Shown piece after piece: positions 24,422 to 33,588 of a DNA stretch of 64,000 nucleotides. The notes beneath the pieces are model-generated. The model had not been told where the DNA came from and ran no database searches. It was given only the letters and a program-made list of their open reading frames with translations. The stretch comes from Myxococcales bacterium (GTDB lineage: Bacteria; Myxococcota_A; Polyangia; Polyangiales; Polyangiaceae): NCBI GenBank assembly GCA_947473045.1, contig CANJCO010000024.1, forward strand, positions 1 to 64,000, read 5' to 3'. Both the position numbers and the translations under genes were made by a program. Every line of letters starts with the position of its first letter. The stretch's first letter is position 1.

Positions 24422-26392
24422 CTACCTGGGAAGGGGCGGCACGAAGCGCTGCTTTTCGCGAAGCACGTTGAAAATGCGCAGCGGCTTTTCTTTGCCCTTC
24501 AGCGCGGCGGCGGGGAGCTCTTCTACGTCGAAGCGATCGCCCAGACGCGACAGGGTGCTCTCGCTGACGATCACCTGGCCGGACTTGGCGATGCCGCAGA
24601 TGCGGGCGCTCGTGTTGGCGGTGTCGCCGATCACCGTGTAGCTGAGCGCCTTGCTGCTGCCGACGTAACCGGCGACGAGCGCGCCGGTGTGAATGCCGAT
24701 TCCGATCTCGAGCTCGCTCAGGCCGACCGCAGCGCGTTCGGTGTTGTATTCTGCAAGCGCCTTCATTTGTTCGAGCGACGACTGCACTGCGCGAACCGCG
24801 TCGTCCGGGTGCTTCGCGGGGGCGCCCCAAATGGCCATGATCCCGTCGCCCATGAATTTGTCGAGCGTGCCCTCATATTTGAAGATCGCCTCGACCATTC
24901 GCTCAAAGTAACCGTTGAGCATTTCGATCATGACCTCGGGCGTGCTGCCCTCGCTCATGCGCGTGAAGCCGCGAATGTCGCTGTTGAAAACGGTGCACTC
25001 GTTTACGAGCGTGCCGCCGAGCTTTACCTCGAGCTTGCCGCTCATCACCTCTTCGGCGACGTTCGGCGACAGCAGGCGGCTGAACCGCTCGCGCGTGACG
25101 ATTTCGTGCTCGATCTTCCGCGCGAGCAGATTGTTCTCGATGAACATCGCGGCCTGATTGGCGACCGCGGTGATGATCTCGAGGTCCTTCTGCTGAAACT
25201 GCGCCAGGGACTCGCTGTCGAGCCACAGGGCTCCGAGTACATCTTTTTCGTGAAGCAGCGGAACGACGATCGCGCTCGAGATTCGGTTGAGGATCATCGA
25301 GCGCCCCTTTGACGCTGCGAAGTCCATCGACGCGTCGTGCGTGAGCACGCCGGCTCGCTCTGTGATGACGTGGTTCAAAATCGTCGACGACACTTGAATC
25401 GGCGCGTCGGTTCCATCGCGCCTGCGCGCGGCCCTCGGCACGAGCGTCCCTTGCTCGTCCCGCAGCAGAATCACGCCGCGGTCTGCTTTGACGAACTTGA
25501 AGAGCGCGAGGAGAATTTTTTCGAGCAGCTTGTCGAGGTCGCGCTCGAGGCTGATGTCGCGCGTCAGCTCCCAGGTGATGCGGAGTCGTTCGTAGTCGAC
25601 GCGAAGCTGCTGCGGGTCTTTCGACACGACGTCGAACGGCTGAATCGTCGGCGCAGTCGCCGCGATTTGCGTGCCGATTGCGCGGGCCGAGTCGAGCATG
25701 TCGACGCGGGTGCCACTGAAGGACGGCGGCCGGAAGATCGGCGTGCCCGAAACCGTTCGCTGCGGAGAAGAAGGCGCGAAGTGCGCCGGTGCCGGAGCGC
25801 CGAGCGGCGCGGTGGCGAGGCCGATCGGCGGCGGCTGCGACGCCACATGCTGCTGCGGCGCCGGGCGTGGCGGTTGGGGATTGGTGGTCGACGGCGGCGG
25901 ATACTGCTGCGGCACGGCCGCCATGGCCTGCTGCGACGAAAAGCGCGGGGGCTGGGCAACGGCGGCCATGCCCTGCTGCGACGGGAACTGCTGCGGCGCG
26001 CCCCAGCCCTGCTGCGGCGGCGCGGGCGCCTGTCCCGCGGGGGTGGTCGGCAGCGGTTGCTGAATCGCGCCGGGGCTGATGGGCAGGGGCGCTGCGCTGA
26101 CGGGGCCGGATCCGTCGTCGAACCGGGCGCGCGTCGAGCCGAGAGCGATCTCGTCGCCGTGGCGAAGAAACTGTTCGCCGCGAACGCGCTCACCGTTGAT
26201 GTACGTCCCGTTCAAGCTGCCCAGATCGCGCAGCAGAAACTGCGAATCCCGAACCTCGATGATGCAGTGCTCTTTCGAGACGATCTTGTCGAGCAGCTGA
26301 ACCGAGTTGTTCGGGTGGCGCCCGAGGCTGTTGACGAGCCGCAGGTCGATCACCTGCTGTCCTTCCATCGTTGCCAGGATCAAGCGCGCCAT
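24422..26392 (-). CDS. FHA-GAF-class III adenylyl cyclase
   Basis: About 656 residues from ATG 26392 (an in-frame GTG at 26419 is possible). An N-terminal FHA domain (LGRHPNNSVQL, SKEHCIIEV, LRDLGSLNGTYING) reads phosphothreonine. A Pro/Gln-rich linker of ~120 residues follows, then a GAF domain (~270-415), and a class III cyclase domain. The cyclase domain keeps both metal Asp residues: in FNSDIRGFT (~471) and in KFMGDGIMAIWG (~515). The Asn/Arg block DTANTSARI is also present, so it should be active, probably making cAMP. It combines inputs from a Ser/Thr kinase and a small ligand. It is a soluble protein. Confidence 0.93.
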   Translation of the reverse strand: MARLILATMEGQQVIDLRLVNSLGRHPNNSVQLLDKIVSKEHCIIEVRDSQFLLRDLGSLNGTYINGERVRGEQFLRHGDEIALGSTRARFDDGSGPVSAAPLPISPGAIQQPLPTTPAGQAPAPPQQGWGAPQQFPSQQGMAAVAQPPRFSSQQAMAAVPQQYPPPSTTNPQPPRPAPQQHVASQPPPIGLATAPLGAPAPAHFAPSSPQRTVSGTPIFRPPSFSGTRVDMLDSARAIGTQIAATAPTIQPFDVVSKDPQQLRVDYERLRITWELTRDISLERDLDKLLEKILLALFKFVKADRGVILLRDEQGTLVPRAARRRDGTDAPIQVSSTILNHVITERAGVLTHDASMDFAASKGRSMILNRISSAIVVPLLHEKDVLGALWLDSESLAQFQQKDLEIITAVANQAAMFIENNLLARKIEHEIVTRERFSRLLSPNVAEEVMSGKLEVKLGGTLVNECTVFNSDIRGFTRMSEGSTPEVMIEMLNGYFERMVEAIFKYEGTLDKFMGDGIMAIWGAPAKHPDDAVRAVQSSLEQMKALAEYNTERAAVGLSELEIGIGIHTGALVAGYVGSSKALSYTVIGDTANTSARICGIAKSGQVIVSESTLSRLGDRFDVEELPAAALKGKEKPLRIFNVLREKQRFVPPLPR

Positions 26393-26564
26393 AGGAAGAT
26401 CGTGCCTCTCAATTGCCACAGTCTAGCCGATGCGTGCGCGGCGCAACAGGGGCGACCGATCCCGGCGGAATTTCAAACGATTTGCGCCGGGAGTCGCGCG
26501 CTGGCGCGCTGCCGTGCCACAATGCTGGCAACCACGTGGGGGGCCTGCCTCCCGCAAAGCTTGC

Positions 26565-29333
26565 ATGAACGAAGACGCCCCGAATTTTTCCCTCCCCGAA
26601 AATCCAGCAACGGCGACGGCCCCCATTGAAGGCGATGGTCCTGTCGAAGCGGCCGTGAGCGTTGCGCCGTGGAGCGCTGCGGCGTCGGCGGAGGCAAGCC
26701 ACGCAGCCCGCCTGGCGCTCAAGGTCTCGTTCGAGCAAGCCTCGCTGCGCACGGATCCGGCGCTGCTTCCCGAAGAACCGCGGGAGATATCGGGACGCTT
26801 CGAGCTGCTTCCGCTCGTCGCGCGGCGCGCCCTTGAGCTCGGACTCGCAGCGCGCGAGCCGACCTTCCACGTCTTCGTTGCGGCCGATCCCGACGTGATG
26901 ATCGACGCTGACGTCGTGCGCTACGCCGAACGATTTGCACGTCGCAAACACGGTAGCGGGTCGCATCCTGCGCCTCCCGACCTTGCCTATGTTCACGACT
27001 TCGACCGCCCGGAGGCGCCGCGCCCGTTCGTCCTGCCGGCGGGCGCCGCGACCGAGCTCGCGAGCGCGATGGATCAGCTCATCGATGACCTGCTCGAAGC
27101 GGTGCCGTCGACAACGGAGGCAGACGATATCAAGCGCAGCCTCGCCGCAATGTCGCACGAGCTCGACGTGCGCACGCGTCACGTTTTGGGCGGGCTCGAA
27201 ACCACGGCGAAGGGCTTCGGCTTCGGCGTGCGATCGGTTCACGGTGGCGTGCAGACGTTTCCGGTCCTTCACGGCAAGCCGCTGACGACCGAGCAGTTCG
27301 ATGCGCTCGACGAGGTCACCAAACGCGCGCTTGGTGCCTCCGAAGACCGCCTTACGCGTGAGGTCGACAAGGCGGCGCGCCTCGTGAAAGCCGAGAGCGC
27401 GCGCTTTGAAGCGCAGCGTGATGAAGCTTATGCGGCGGCGGCGCGGGCCGTGATCGCCGACCACGCGGGGCGCGCGCTCGCGCGGTTCGAAGCGCTCGGC
27501 GATGACGTCAGCGCGTGGACGCAGCAGGTGATGGCGGCGCTCGCAGAAGACTGGGAAGACTTCATCGACGGCGACGCCGACGCTCTCGAAGCCGAAGGCG
27601 GCAGCGATCCTGGGCGCGACTTCGATCCCGAACACGCCACGCGGCTGCACCGCTTCAAAGTGAACGTCCTCGTCGCCAACGAGCCATCGTCGCACGCTCC
27701 GGTCGTCTACGACACGAACCCGACCTACCCGCACTTGTTCGGATACCTCGAGCGTCGCGCGCGGTTCGGCGCGCTCCAGACCGACTTCACGCGCATCCGC
27801 CCCGGGTCGATTCACCAGGCGACCGGGGGCGTGCTCGTCGTGCGCGCAGCCGATGTGCTGGCAGACCCAATTCTTTGGGAGCGTTTGAAGCGCGTACTGC
27901 GCGAGCGCAGAATTGGAGCCGAAGACCCGCTCGGCCCCCTCGGCCTTTACGCGACCTCGCTCCGTCCGGTGCCTGTGCCGGTTCGCGTGCGCGTGGTGCT
28001 CATCGGTCCGCCCGAGCTCTACGCCCTGCTGCTCGACGGCGACCCTGATTTTGCGGCGCTTTTCAGGGTGAAAGTCGAGGTCGAGCGATCGATCGTTCGC
28101 ACGCCCGAGCAGCTCCTCGCGCTCGATGCGTACCTCATGGCCATGGCGGCGGAGCGAGGGTGGGGCGAGTTCGGTCGCGGTGCCCGTGCGCGCCTCCTCG
28201 ACCTCGCTACGCGTCTGGCCGGCGACCGCGAACGCCTCACGCTGTCGCTGCTTCCGCTCGAGGAAACGGCGGCCTTCGCGAGCGCGCTCGCCGCAGCGCG
28301 CGCCACCTCGGACGAAATGGAGCCGCTCGGGGCTGCGGGCGTGGCCATCCCGGCTCCTGCCGATTCCGCCCCATTTCGCGCATCGATCGTGCCGCCGTCC
28401 CTGAGCGTCGTGAGCGAAGAAGACATCGACATCGCCTGGCGCGAGCGCCGCGAACGTCTCGGGTCGACCGAGCGCCACATTCGCGACCTGATGCTGCGCG
28501 GCGAAATCTCTCTCGACACCGACGGCGCGCGGGTTGGCGTCATCAACGGGCTTTCGGTATTTTCGGCCGGAGACGTCGAGTTCGGCCAGCCCATGCGCAT
28601 CACCGCCGTCGTCGCGCTCGGCCGCGAGGGGATCATCGACGTCGAGCGCGAGGCCCAGCTCGGAGGCTCGGTGCACACCAAAGGCGTCGCGATTTTACGC
28701 GGCTATTTGGGCCGGATGTTCGGGCAGGAGCGACCGCTTTCCCTGCGCGCGCAGCTCGCGTTCGAGCAAAGTTACGGCGAGATCGACGGCGACAGCGCAT
28801 CAGGCGCCGAGCTGTTCGCGGTGCTCTCGGGGCTCGCCGACGTGCCGATCGACCAGAGCATCGCGGTGACGGGCAGCGTCAACCAGCTCGGCGAAATTCA
28901 GGCGATCGGAGGCCTGTGCGCCAAAATCGAGGGGTTCTTCGACCTGTGCGCAGCGCGCGGACTGACGGGCCGGCAAGGCGTGATGATGCCACGGTCGAAC
29001 CTTCCGCATCTCGTGCTTCGCGCAGACGTTGTGCGAGCGATCGAGCACGGCCTGTTTCACCTCTACGCGTTCGACTCGGTCGCGCAGGGAATCGAGCTGC
29101 TTACCGGAGTAGCCGCCGGGGAGCGCGACGAGGCGGGCCGACTCCCGGCGTGGAGCGTCTTCGGTCGCGTAGAGAGGCGGCTCATCGAAATTGCGGAGCG
29201 GCTGCGTGAAGCCGAGGCTCCCCTGCGAAGCGAAGCCCGCGACGTGCCCGATGACCCATCGGAAGGCGACCCGAGCGACTCGTCGCATTTCCGCGGGCGC
29301 AGGGACTCCCCACCCGGCCGAATTTTTGGCTAG
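26565..29333 (+). CDS. Lon-family protease with degenerate ATPase motifs
   Basis: 922 residues from ATG 26565. The layout is that of AAA_32/Lon_C proteins: an AAA-like region, a helical insert (~270-340), the rest of the AAA fold (FGYLERRARFGALQTDFTRIRPGSIHQATGG) and a C-terminal Lon protease domain. Ser744 in DGDSASGAEL and Lys787 in GGLCAKIEGFF form the Ser-Lys dyad, 43 residues apart as in E. coli Lon. The usual Walker A site is FVAADPDVMID here (~104-114), without GKT or GKS, and the Walker B Asp appears to be Arg (LVVRA, ~427). It is therefore probably a protease-competent but ATP-independent or regulatory form. Confidence 0.85.
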   Translation: MNEDAPNFSLPENPATATAPIEGDGPVEAAVSVAPWSAAASAEASHAARLALKVSFEQASLRTDPALLPEEPREISGRFELLPLVARRALELGLAAREPTFHVFVAADPDVMIDADVVRYAERFARRKHGSGSHPAPPDLAYVHDFDRPEAPRPFVLPAGAATELASAMDQLIDDLLEAVPSTTEADDIKRSLAAMSHELDVRTRHVLGGLETTAKGFGFGVRSVHGGVQTFPVLHGKPLTTEQFDALDEVTKRALGASEDRLTREVDKAARLVKAESARFEAQRDEAYAAAARAVIADHAGRALARFEALGDDVSAWTQQVMAALAEDWEDFIDGDADALEAEGGSDPGRDFDPEHATRLHRFKVNVLVANEPSSHAPVVYDTNPTYPHLFGYLERRARFGALQTDFTRIRPGSIHQATGGVLVVRAADVLADPILWERLKRVLRERRIGAEDPLGPLGLYATSLRPVPVPVRVRVVLIGPPELYALLLDGDPDFAALFRVKVEVERSIVRTPEQLLALDAYLMAMAAERGWGEFGRGARARLLDLATRLAGDRERLTLSLLPLEETAAFASALAAARATSDEMEPLGAAGVAIPAPADSAPFRASIVPPSLSVVSEEDIDIAWRERRERLGSTERHIRDLMLRGEISLDTDGARVGVINGLSVFSAGDVEFGQPMRITAVVALGREGIIDVEREAQLGGSVHTKGVAILRGYLGRMFGQERPLSLRAQLAFEQSYGEIDGDSASGAELFAVLSGLADVPIDQSIAVTGSVNQLGEIQAIGGLCAKIEGFFDLCAARGLTGRQGVMMPRSNLPHLVLRADVVRAIEHGLFHLYAFDSVAQGIELLTGVAAGERDEAGRLPAWSVFGRVERRLIEIAERLREAEAPLRSEARDVPDDPSEGDPSDSSHFRGRRDSPPGRIFG

Positions 29334-29343
29334 TCTGGCGTGC

Positions 29344-31290
29344 ATGCGATGGCCGGCTCGGATCATTTTCATCAGCGCGATGGCTGCTTCGGTGGCGTCA
29401 GGGTGTTCTTCGTCACAAACCTCGTCTCCGCCGGTCGACCCGACGGACGGCATTGCCGAAGGATGCGACCCCCTCGTTCCGGAGCAGTGCGGCTTTCCAC
29501 TGCCGAACGATTATTGGCGGGTGACTGACGGGAGCGGCTCGGGCCACCTCGCGTTCGGCGCGTCGACGTTGCCGATGATCGCGCCTCTGCACCGCCACAT
29601 CGATCCCGCGACCTGGAATGCTCACGATGGGTTTTCTCCAGGCCAGGAGCTCGTAACGATCATACCGGGAGCAACCGGCGCCGGGCTCGCCGGGTTCGAT
29701 TCGATAGGCCAATCGCTCACTGACGACTCCTTGACAGTCGTTATCGACACGAGCACCGGTGAGCGCGTCGCGCACTTCTCCGAAATAGACCTGTCGACCC
29801 ATCGGGACGACGACCAGTCGCTTCTCATTCATCCGGTGTCGCGGCTCAAGGATGCCACGCGCTACGTTGTCGCGGTTCGGCGGGTGGTCGATGTCGACGG
29901 AAAAGCCATCGCGGCGAGCCCTGCCTTCGCCAACCTTCGAGACAAGGGCGCGGCTACGAAGAGCGCGGAGTTCGAGGCCCGGCGACCTCATTTCGAGGAC
30001 ATCTTCTCCATCTTGCAGGCGCACGGCGTCGCCCGCGGCGACCTTCAAATTGCGTGGGACTTTACGACAGCCAGCCGCGCCCAAAATACACGCGACATGC
30101 TCGCGATGCGGGACGCGGCGCTCGCGACTGTCGGGCAGGACGGCCCCTCCTACACGATTACCGAGGTCGCCGACGCGCCCAATCCCTACTTGTCCAAGCT
30201 CGTTACGGGGATGATGACCGTTCCCCTGTATCTGGACCAGCCGGGGCCAGGCGCTGCGATCGTGCGCGGCCCCGATGGGCTGCCGAGGCAAAACGGGACG
30301 GCACAGTACGAGTTCGTGATGCTCATTCCAAAGACGATATCCGCGAGCGCTCCGCTGGGTATCTTGCAGAACGGCCACGGTCTGCTTGGCAGCAAACGTG
30401 AGGGCGTAAACGGGTATTTTGCCCAGATTTGCGAGCAATACGGCTACGTCGGCATAGCCGTTGACTGGGCGGGAATGGCCCATGACGATATTCAGGCCAT
30501 CATCGACGCGTCGAGCGGCGACTTGTCGAAATTTGAGCGGTCAGTCGATCGCCAGCATCAGGGGTTCATCAACGCGCTCCTCGCCATGCGAATGATGAAG
30601 GGACGAATGCAGAGAGAGCCTCTGCTGCAGCAGAATTCGAAGCCGGTATTCGACCCGGCGCGAGCCTATTATCGGGGCGACAGCCAGGGAGGCATCTTCG
30701 GCGGGACGTACATGACGATCTCCACCGACGTGACTCGCGGGCTCCTCGGAGAGCCCGGGGCGCCGTATACCCTGCTTCTCGATCGAAGCGTCGATTTCAG
30801 CGGATACAAGTTTCTTCTCAGAGGGACTTATCCGGCTGGGCGCGACCTGCGGGTGGCCTACGCGCTCCTGCAAATGAGTTGGGATCGCACCGAGCCCGAT
30901 GGCTATATCCCGTATATGCGCGCGAACTTGCTTCCTGGCACGCCCGCCCACGAAGTGCTGATTCACGCTGGAATTGGCGACCACCAAGTTTCTACGCTCG
31001 GGGCCCAGCTGATCGCGCGGAGCATCGGGGCCAAAAATGTCGTTCCGGCGAATCGCCCGATATGGGGCGTCGAGGACGCTCCCGCCGCGTTTACCGGGTC
31101 GGGAATCGTCGAATTCGATTTCGGCAATGCGCCTGTGCCGGTCGTGAACATGCCCCCTAACGGACCCGGCGCGGGAGAAGACCCGCACGACAAAGTGCGA
31201 GAGCTCCCCAGCGCGCAAGATCAGGAAGACCACTTCTTTCGCACGGGCGAGATCCGCAGCTACTGCGATGGTCCGTGCAATCCGAATTAG
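29344..31290 (+). CDS. Lipoprotein alpha/beta-hydrolase-like protein
   Basis: 648 residues from ATG 29344, ten bases after the Lon-like gene. The lipobox is VASGCSS. The N-terminal ~300 residues are strand-rich (RYVVAVRRVVDVDGKAI). The rest is an alpha/beta hydrolase-like domain with an oxyanion-type segment ILQNGHGLLG, the nucleophile elbow YRGDSQGGIFGG (GDSQG) and a late His candidate in GIGDHQVSTLGAQ. It could be an esterase, lipase or peptidase on the outer membrane. Similar lipoproteins occur in myxobacteria. The frame extends upstream into the Lon-like gene, but the signal peptide fixes the start. Confidence 0.82.
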   Translation: MRWPARIIFISAMAASVASGCSSSQTSSPPVDPTDGIAEGCDPLVPEQCGFPLPNDYWRVTDGSGSGHLAFGASTLPMIAPLHRHIDPATWNAHDGFSPGQELVTIIPGATGAGLAGFDSIGQSLTDDSLTVVIDTSTGERVAHFSEIDLSTHRDDDQSLLIHPVSRLKDATRYVVAVRRVVDVDGKAIAASPAFANLRDKGAATKSAEFEARRPHFEDIFSILQAHGVARGDLQIAWDFTTASRAQNTRDMLAMRDAALATVGQDGPSYTITEVADAPNPYLSKLVTGMMTVPLYLDQPGPGAAIVRGPDGLPRQNGTAQYEFVMLIPKTISASAPLGILQNGHGLLGSKREGVNGYFAQICEQYGYVGIAVDWAGMAHDDIQAIIDASSGDLSKFERSVDRQHQGFINALLAMRMMKGRMQREPLLQQNSKPVFDPARAYYRGDSQGGIFGGTYMTISTDVTRGLLGEPGAPYTLLLDRSVDFSGYKFLLRGTYPAGRDLRVAYALLQMSWDRTEPDGYIPYMRANLLPGTPAHEVLIHAGIGDHQVSTLGAQLIARSIGAKNVVPANRPIWGVEDAPAAFTGSGIVEFDFGNAPVPVVNMPPNGPGAGEDPHDKVRELPSAQDQEDHFFRTGEIRSYCDGPCNPN

Positions 31291-31312
31291 ACACGGAGAC
31301 GCGAACCGTCCG

Positions 31313-32407
31313 ATGAATGATCGAATCGCCTCGCTGCTTCGCCCCGAACTGCGCGACCTCGCTGCCTACGTGCCGCACGCGCGCCCGGGAATCGAGGTTC
31401 GCCTCGACGCCAACGAGGCTCCGGAAAATCCGTCGCCGCGCGTGCGAGAGGCGATCGCATCGGCCGCGCGGTCGCTGCCGATCGAGCGGTACCCGGATCC
31501 GCAGGCGCTCGCGCTGAAGTCGGCGATCGCCGCCATTTCCGGCGCGCGTGTCGACGAGCTGCTGGTCGGATCCGGATCGGACGAGGTCATCTCGCTGATC
31601 CTCACGGCTTTCGCGCGCGCCCGCGAAGGGGTTCCGCAGCCGACCCTACTCACTCCGACTCCCACGTTCGTGATGTACCGGGTCACCGCGCGCGGGCATG
31701 GCTGGAAGGTTGTTGAAGTTCCCCTCGACGCGTCGTGGGACCTCGATGTCGCCGGCATGAAGCGCGCGATCGAGTTCATGCGTCCGAACGTGGTGTTCGT
31801 GGCGAGCCCCAACAACCCTACTGGCAATACGATGAGCGAGGCGCGCATGGCCGCGCTGATCGAGGCCTCCCCTGACGCGCTCGTCGTCGTCGATGAGGCT
31901 TACGTCGACTTTTCGACTGCCTCGCTGTCGTCGTGGCGCGCGCGATACAGCAATCTCGCGATATTGCGCACCCTGAGCAAGGTCGGGCTCGCCTCGTTGC
32001 GCGTGGGGTGGCTCGAAGCGGCGCCGCAGGTCATCGCGGCGCTCGACAAAGTGCGGCAGCCGTTCAATCTGAGCGCGCTAAGCCAGCGGGCGGCGCAGGC
32101 TGTCATTTCGAGCGCTTGGCAGGACGTAACCGCCCACGTCGACGCGATCAAACGGGAGCGCGCGCGCGTGAGCGATCGCGTCGCCGCCACTGGGTGCGTC
32201 GTAACTCAGAGCGACGCCAATTTCGTTTGGGTCCGAACTCCTGTGCCGGCTGAACTCGCGTTCGAAGGGCTCGCTGCGCGCGGCATTCTCGTCCGCAGTT
32301 TTCACAGCGTCGGCGGCCGCCTCGCCAACCAGCTTCGCATCAGCATCGGCTCCGAGGCCGACAACAGTCGCATGCTCGAGGCGTTGCAATCGTGCGTTTT
32401 GGGTTAG
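31313..32407 (+). CDS. hisC: Histidinol-phosphate aminotransferase
   Basis: PLP enzyme that transaminates imidazole-acetol phosphate to histidinol phosphate in histidine synthesis. 364 residues from ATG 31313. The N-terminus RLDANEAPENPSP, SPNNPTG (165-171), VVVDEAYVDF and the PLP-binding Lys223 in RTLSKVGLASLRVGW are standard. No other his gene is nearby, so this may also act on related substrates such as aromatic amino acids. The following lipoprotein gene starts inside its last 16 bases. Confidence 0.93.
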   Translation: MNDRIASLLRPELRDLAAYVPHARPGIEVRLDANEAPENPSPRVREAIASAARSLPIERYPDPQALALKSAIAAISGARVDELLVGSGSDEVISLILTAFARAREGVPQPTLLTPTPTFVMYRVTARGHGWKVVEVPLDASWDLDVAGMKRAIEFMRPNVVFVASPNNPTGNTMSEARMAALIEASPDALVVVDEAYVDFSTASLSSWRARYSNLAILRTLSKVGLASLRVGWLEAAPQVIAALDKVRQPFNLSALSQRAAQAVISSAWQDVTAHVDAIKRERARVSDRVAATGCVVTQSDANFVWVRTPVPAELAFEGLAARGILVRSFHSVGGRLANQLRISIGSEADNSRMLEALQSCVLG

Positions 32408-33585
32408 CCGCCCTCGCTTCGGCCCTTGCCCTCGCGGCTTGCATCGAGCCGCCGCCGGTTGTGCGCGTAGTCGATGGGCGAACGTCGGAGGGGCGCTTTG
32501 TCGCTCCGGAATCGTACGAGCTGTTTCTTCGCGGCGAGATCGCTCTCGATGCCGGGGAGCCTCTTCACGCGATCGCGGCGTTTGAGGCGCTCTCGATCAG
32601 CGACCCGCTTGACGCTCTGGTGTGGTGGAAGCTCGCCAGCGCGCTCTGCCTTGATAATGTGCATGACGCACGTATCTCGCGTGCTCTCGATCGCGCTCTT
32701 GCCCTCGAACCCCAGCTCCGCGGCGCCGATCCAGCGATCTCCCCGTGTCGGCGCGTTGCGCTCGCCGCCGGCGCAGTCGCCGACGCATCAAGCGAGGCGA
32801 CCGGGCGCGATCGCCTCCTCGGAGCCGCGCTCGCGGACGGAGCCACGCTCTCGTGGCAGGCCGTGCGCGCATGGGCCGCGGCTCACGGCGACGACGGGCT
32901 CGAGGTGCTGGCAGCGAAGCGACTCGCTGGACGATCCGACGCATCCACGCTCGAGCTCGCGGCGCGGGCGTCAGCCACCGCAGGGCAGGGAAGGGTTGCC
33001 CTCGCGCGCGCGATCGCCGCGGCGGTTGTCGACGCCCCCGGGGAGGCGCTCCGCCCGGCACATCGCGAGGTCGCCCGACTCGCGATCGATGAGGCGTTGG
33101 CGCGTGGCGATGAATCGCTTGCCAGCAAGCGCGCTGCGCGCGGCGCGACAAGCCTCACAGATGTGGCGGCGCGCGCCCTGGCGATGGGCCGATATTCGAT
33201 CGCTACCAAGCTCGCGGAGCTGGTTCGGTTGGCCGATCCGGCTGACGTTGACGCGCGAATGGTCTTGCTTGCGGCAGGGGCCGCCGCGTCCGATCCGCTC
33301 GCGTTGGCGCTATCGATCGCTGACTTCGGCGAGGTCGCGCGCACAGCAGGCTTCGCTGCAAACCTGGTCTTCATCATGACCATCGTCCGAATCGCGCCCG
33401 ATTCGGCAAAGCTCTTGCCGCGACTGCAGCTGCGCGGCGGGCTCGACGGTCGCGATGCTTTGCTCGTGCCGATCGCCGCCGAGCTCGCAGACCTCGGCGT
33501 CGTCGATAAGGCCGAGCTTCGTGCCGCGATCGCATCAGACCCGCTCGGCGCACGACCTGCGGCGCAGGTTGCGCCAAGGGACTAG
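32392..33585 (+). CDS. Ala-rich lipoprotein with TPR-like helical repeats
   Basis: 397 residues from GTG 32392, overlapping the hisC end by 16 bases. The signal peptide ends at ALAACIE (lipobox LAAC). The mature part is helical with TPR-like pairs (YELFLRGEIALDAGEPLHAIAAFEAL, LDALVWWKLASALC, ARISRALDRALALEP). It is probably a periplasmic adaptor tethered to a membrane. No enzyme motif is seen. It is convergent with the gene at 33589, 3 bases apart. Confidence 0.75.
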   Translation: MRFGLAALASALALAACIEPPPVVRVVDGRTSEGRFVAPESYELFLRGEIALDAGEPLHAIAAFEALSISDPLDALVWWKLASALCLDNVHDARISRALDRALALEPQLRGADPAISPCRRVALAAGAVADASSEATGRDRLLGAALADGATLSWQAVRAWAAAHGDDGLEVLAAKRLAGRSDASTLELAARASATAGQGRVALARAIAAAVVDAPGEALRPAHREVARLAIDEALARGDESLASKRAARGATSLTDVAARALAMGRYSIATKLAELVRLADPADVDARMVLLAAGAAASDPLALALSIADFGEVARTAGFAANLVFIMTIVRIAPDSAKLLPRLQLRGGLDGRDALLVPIAAELADLGVVDKAELRAAIASDPLGARPAAQVAPRD

Positions 33586-33588
33586 GGC

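Noticed and set aside
26409..28676. Long open frame on the minus strand opposite the Lon-like protease (about 755 codons)
   Set aside because: It is Arg/His/Ala-rich without family motifs and mirrors a plus-strand gene with clear Lon domains. High GC codon bias creates such shadow frames.
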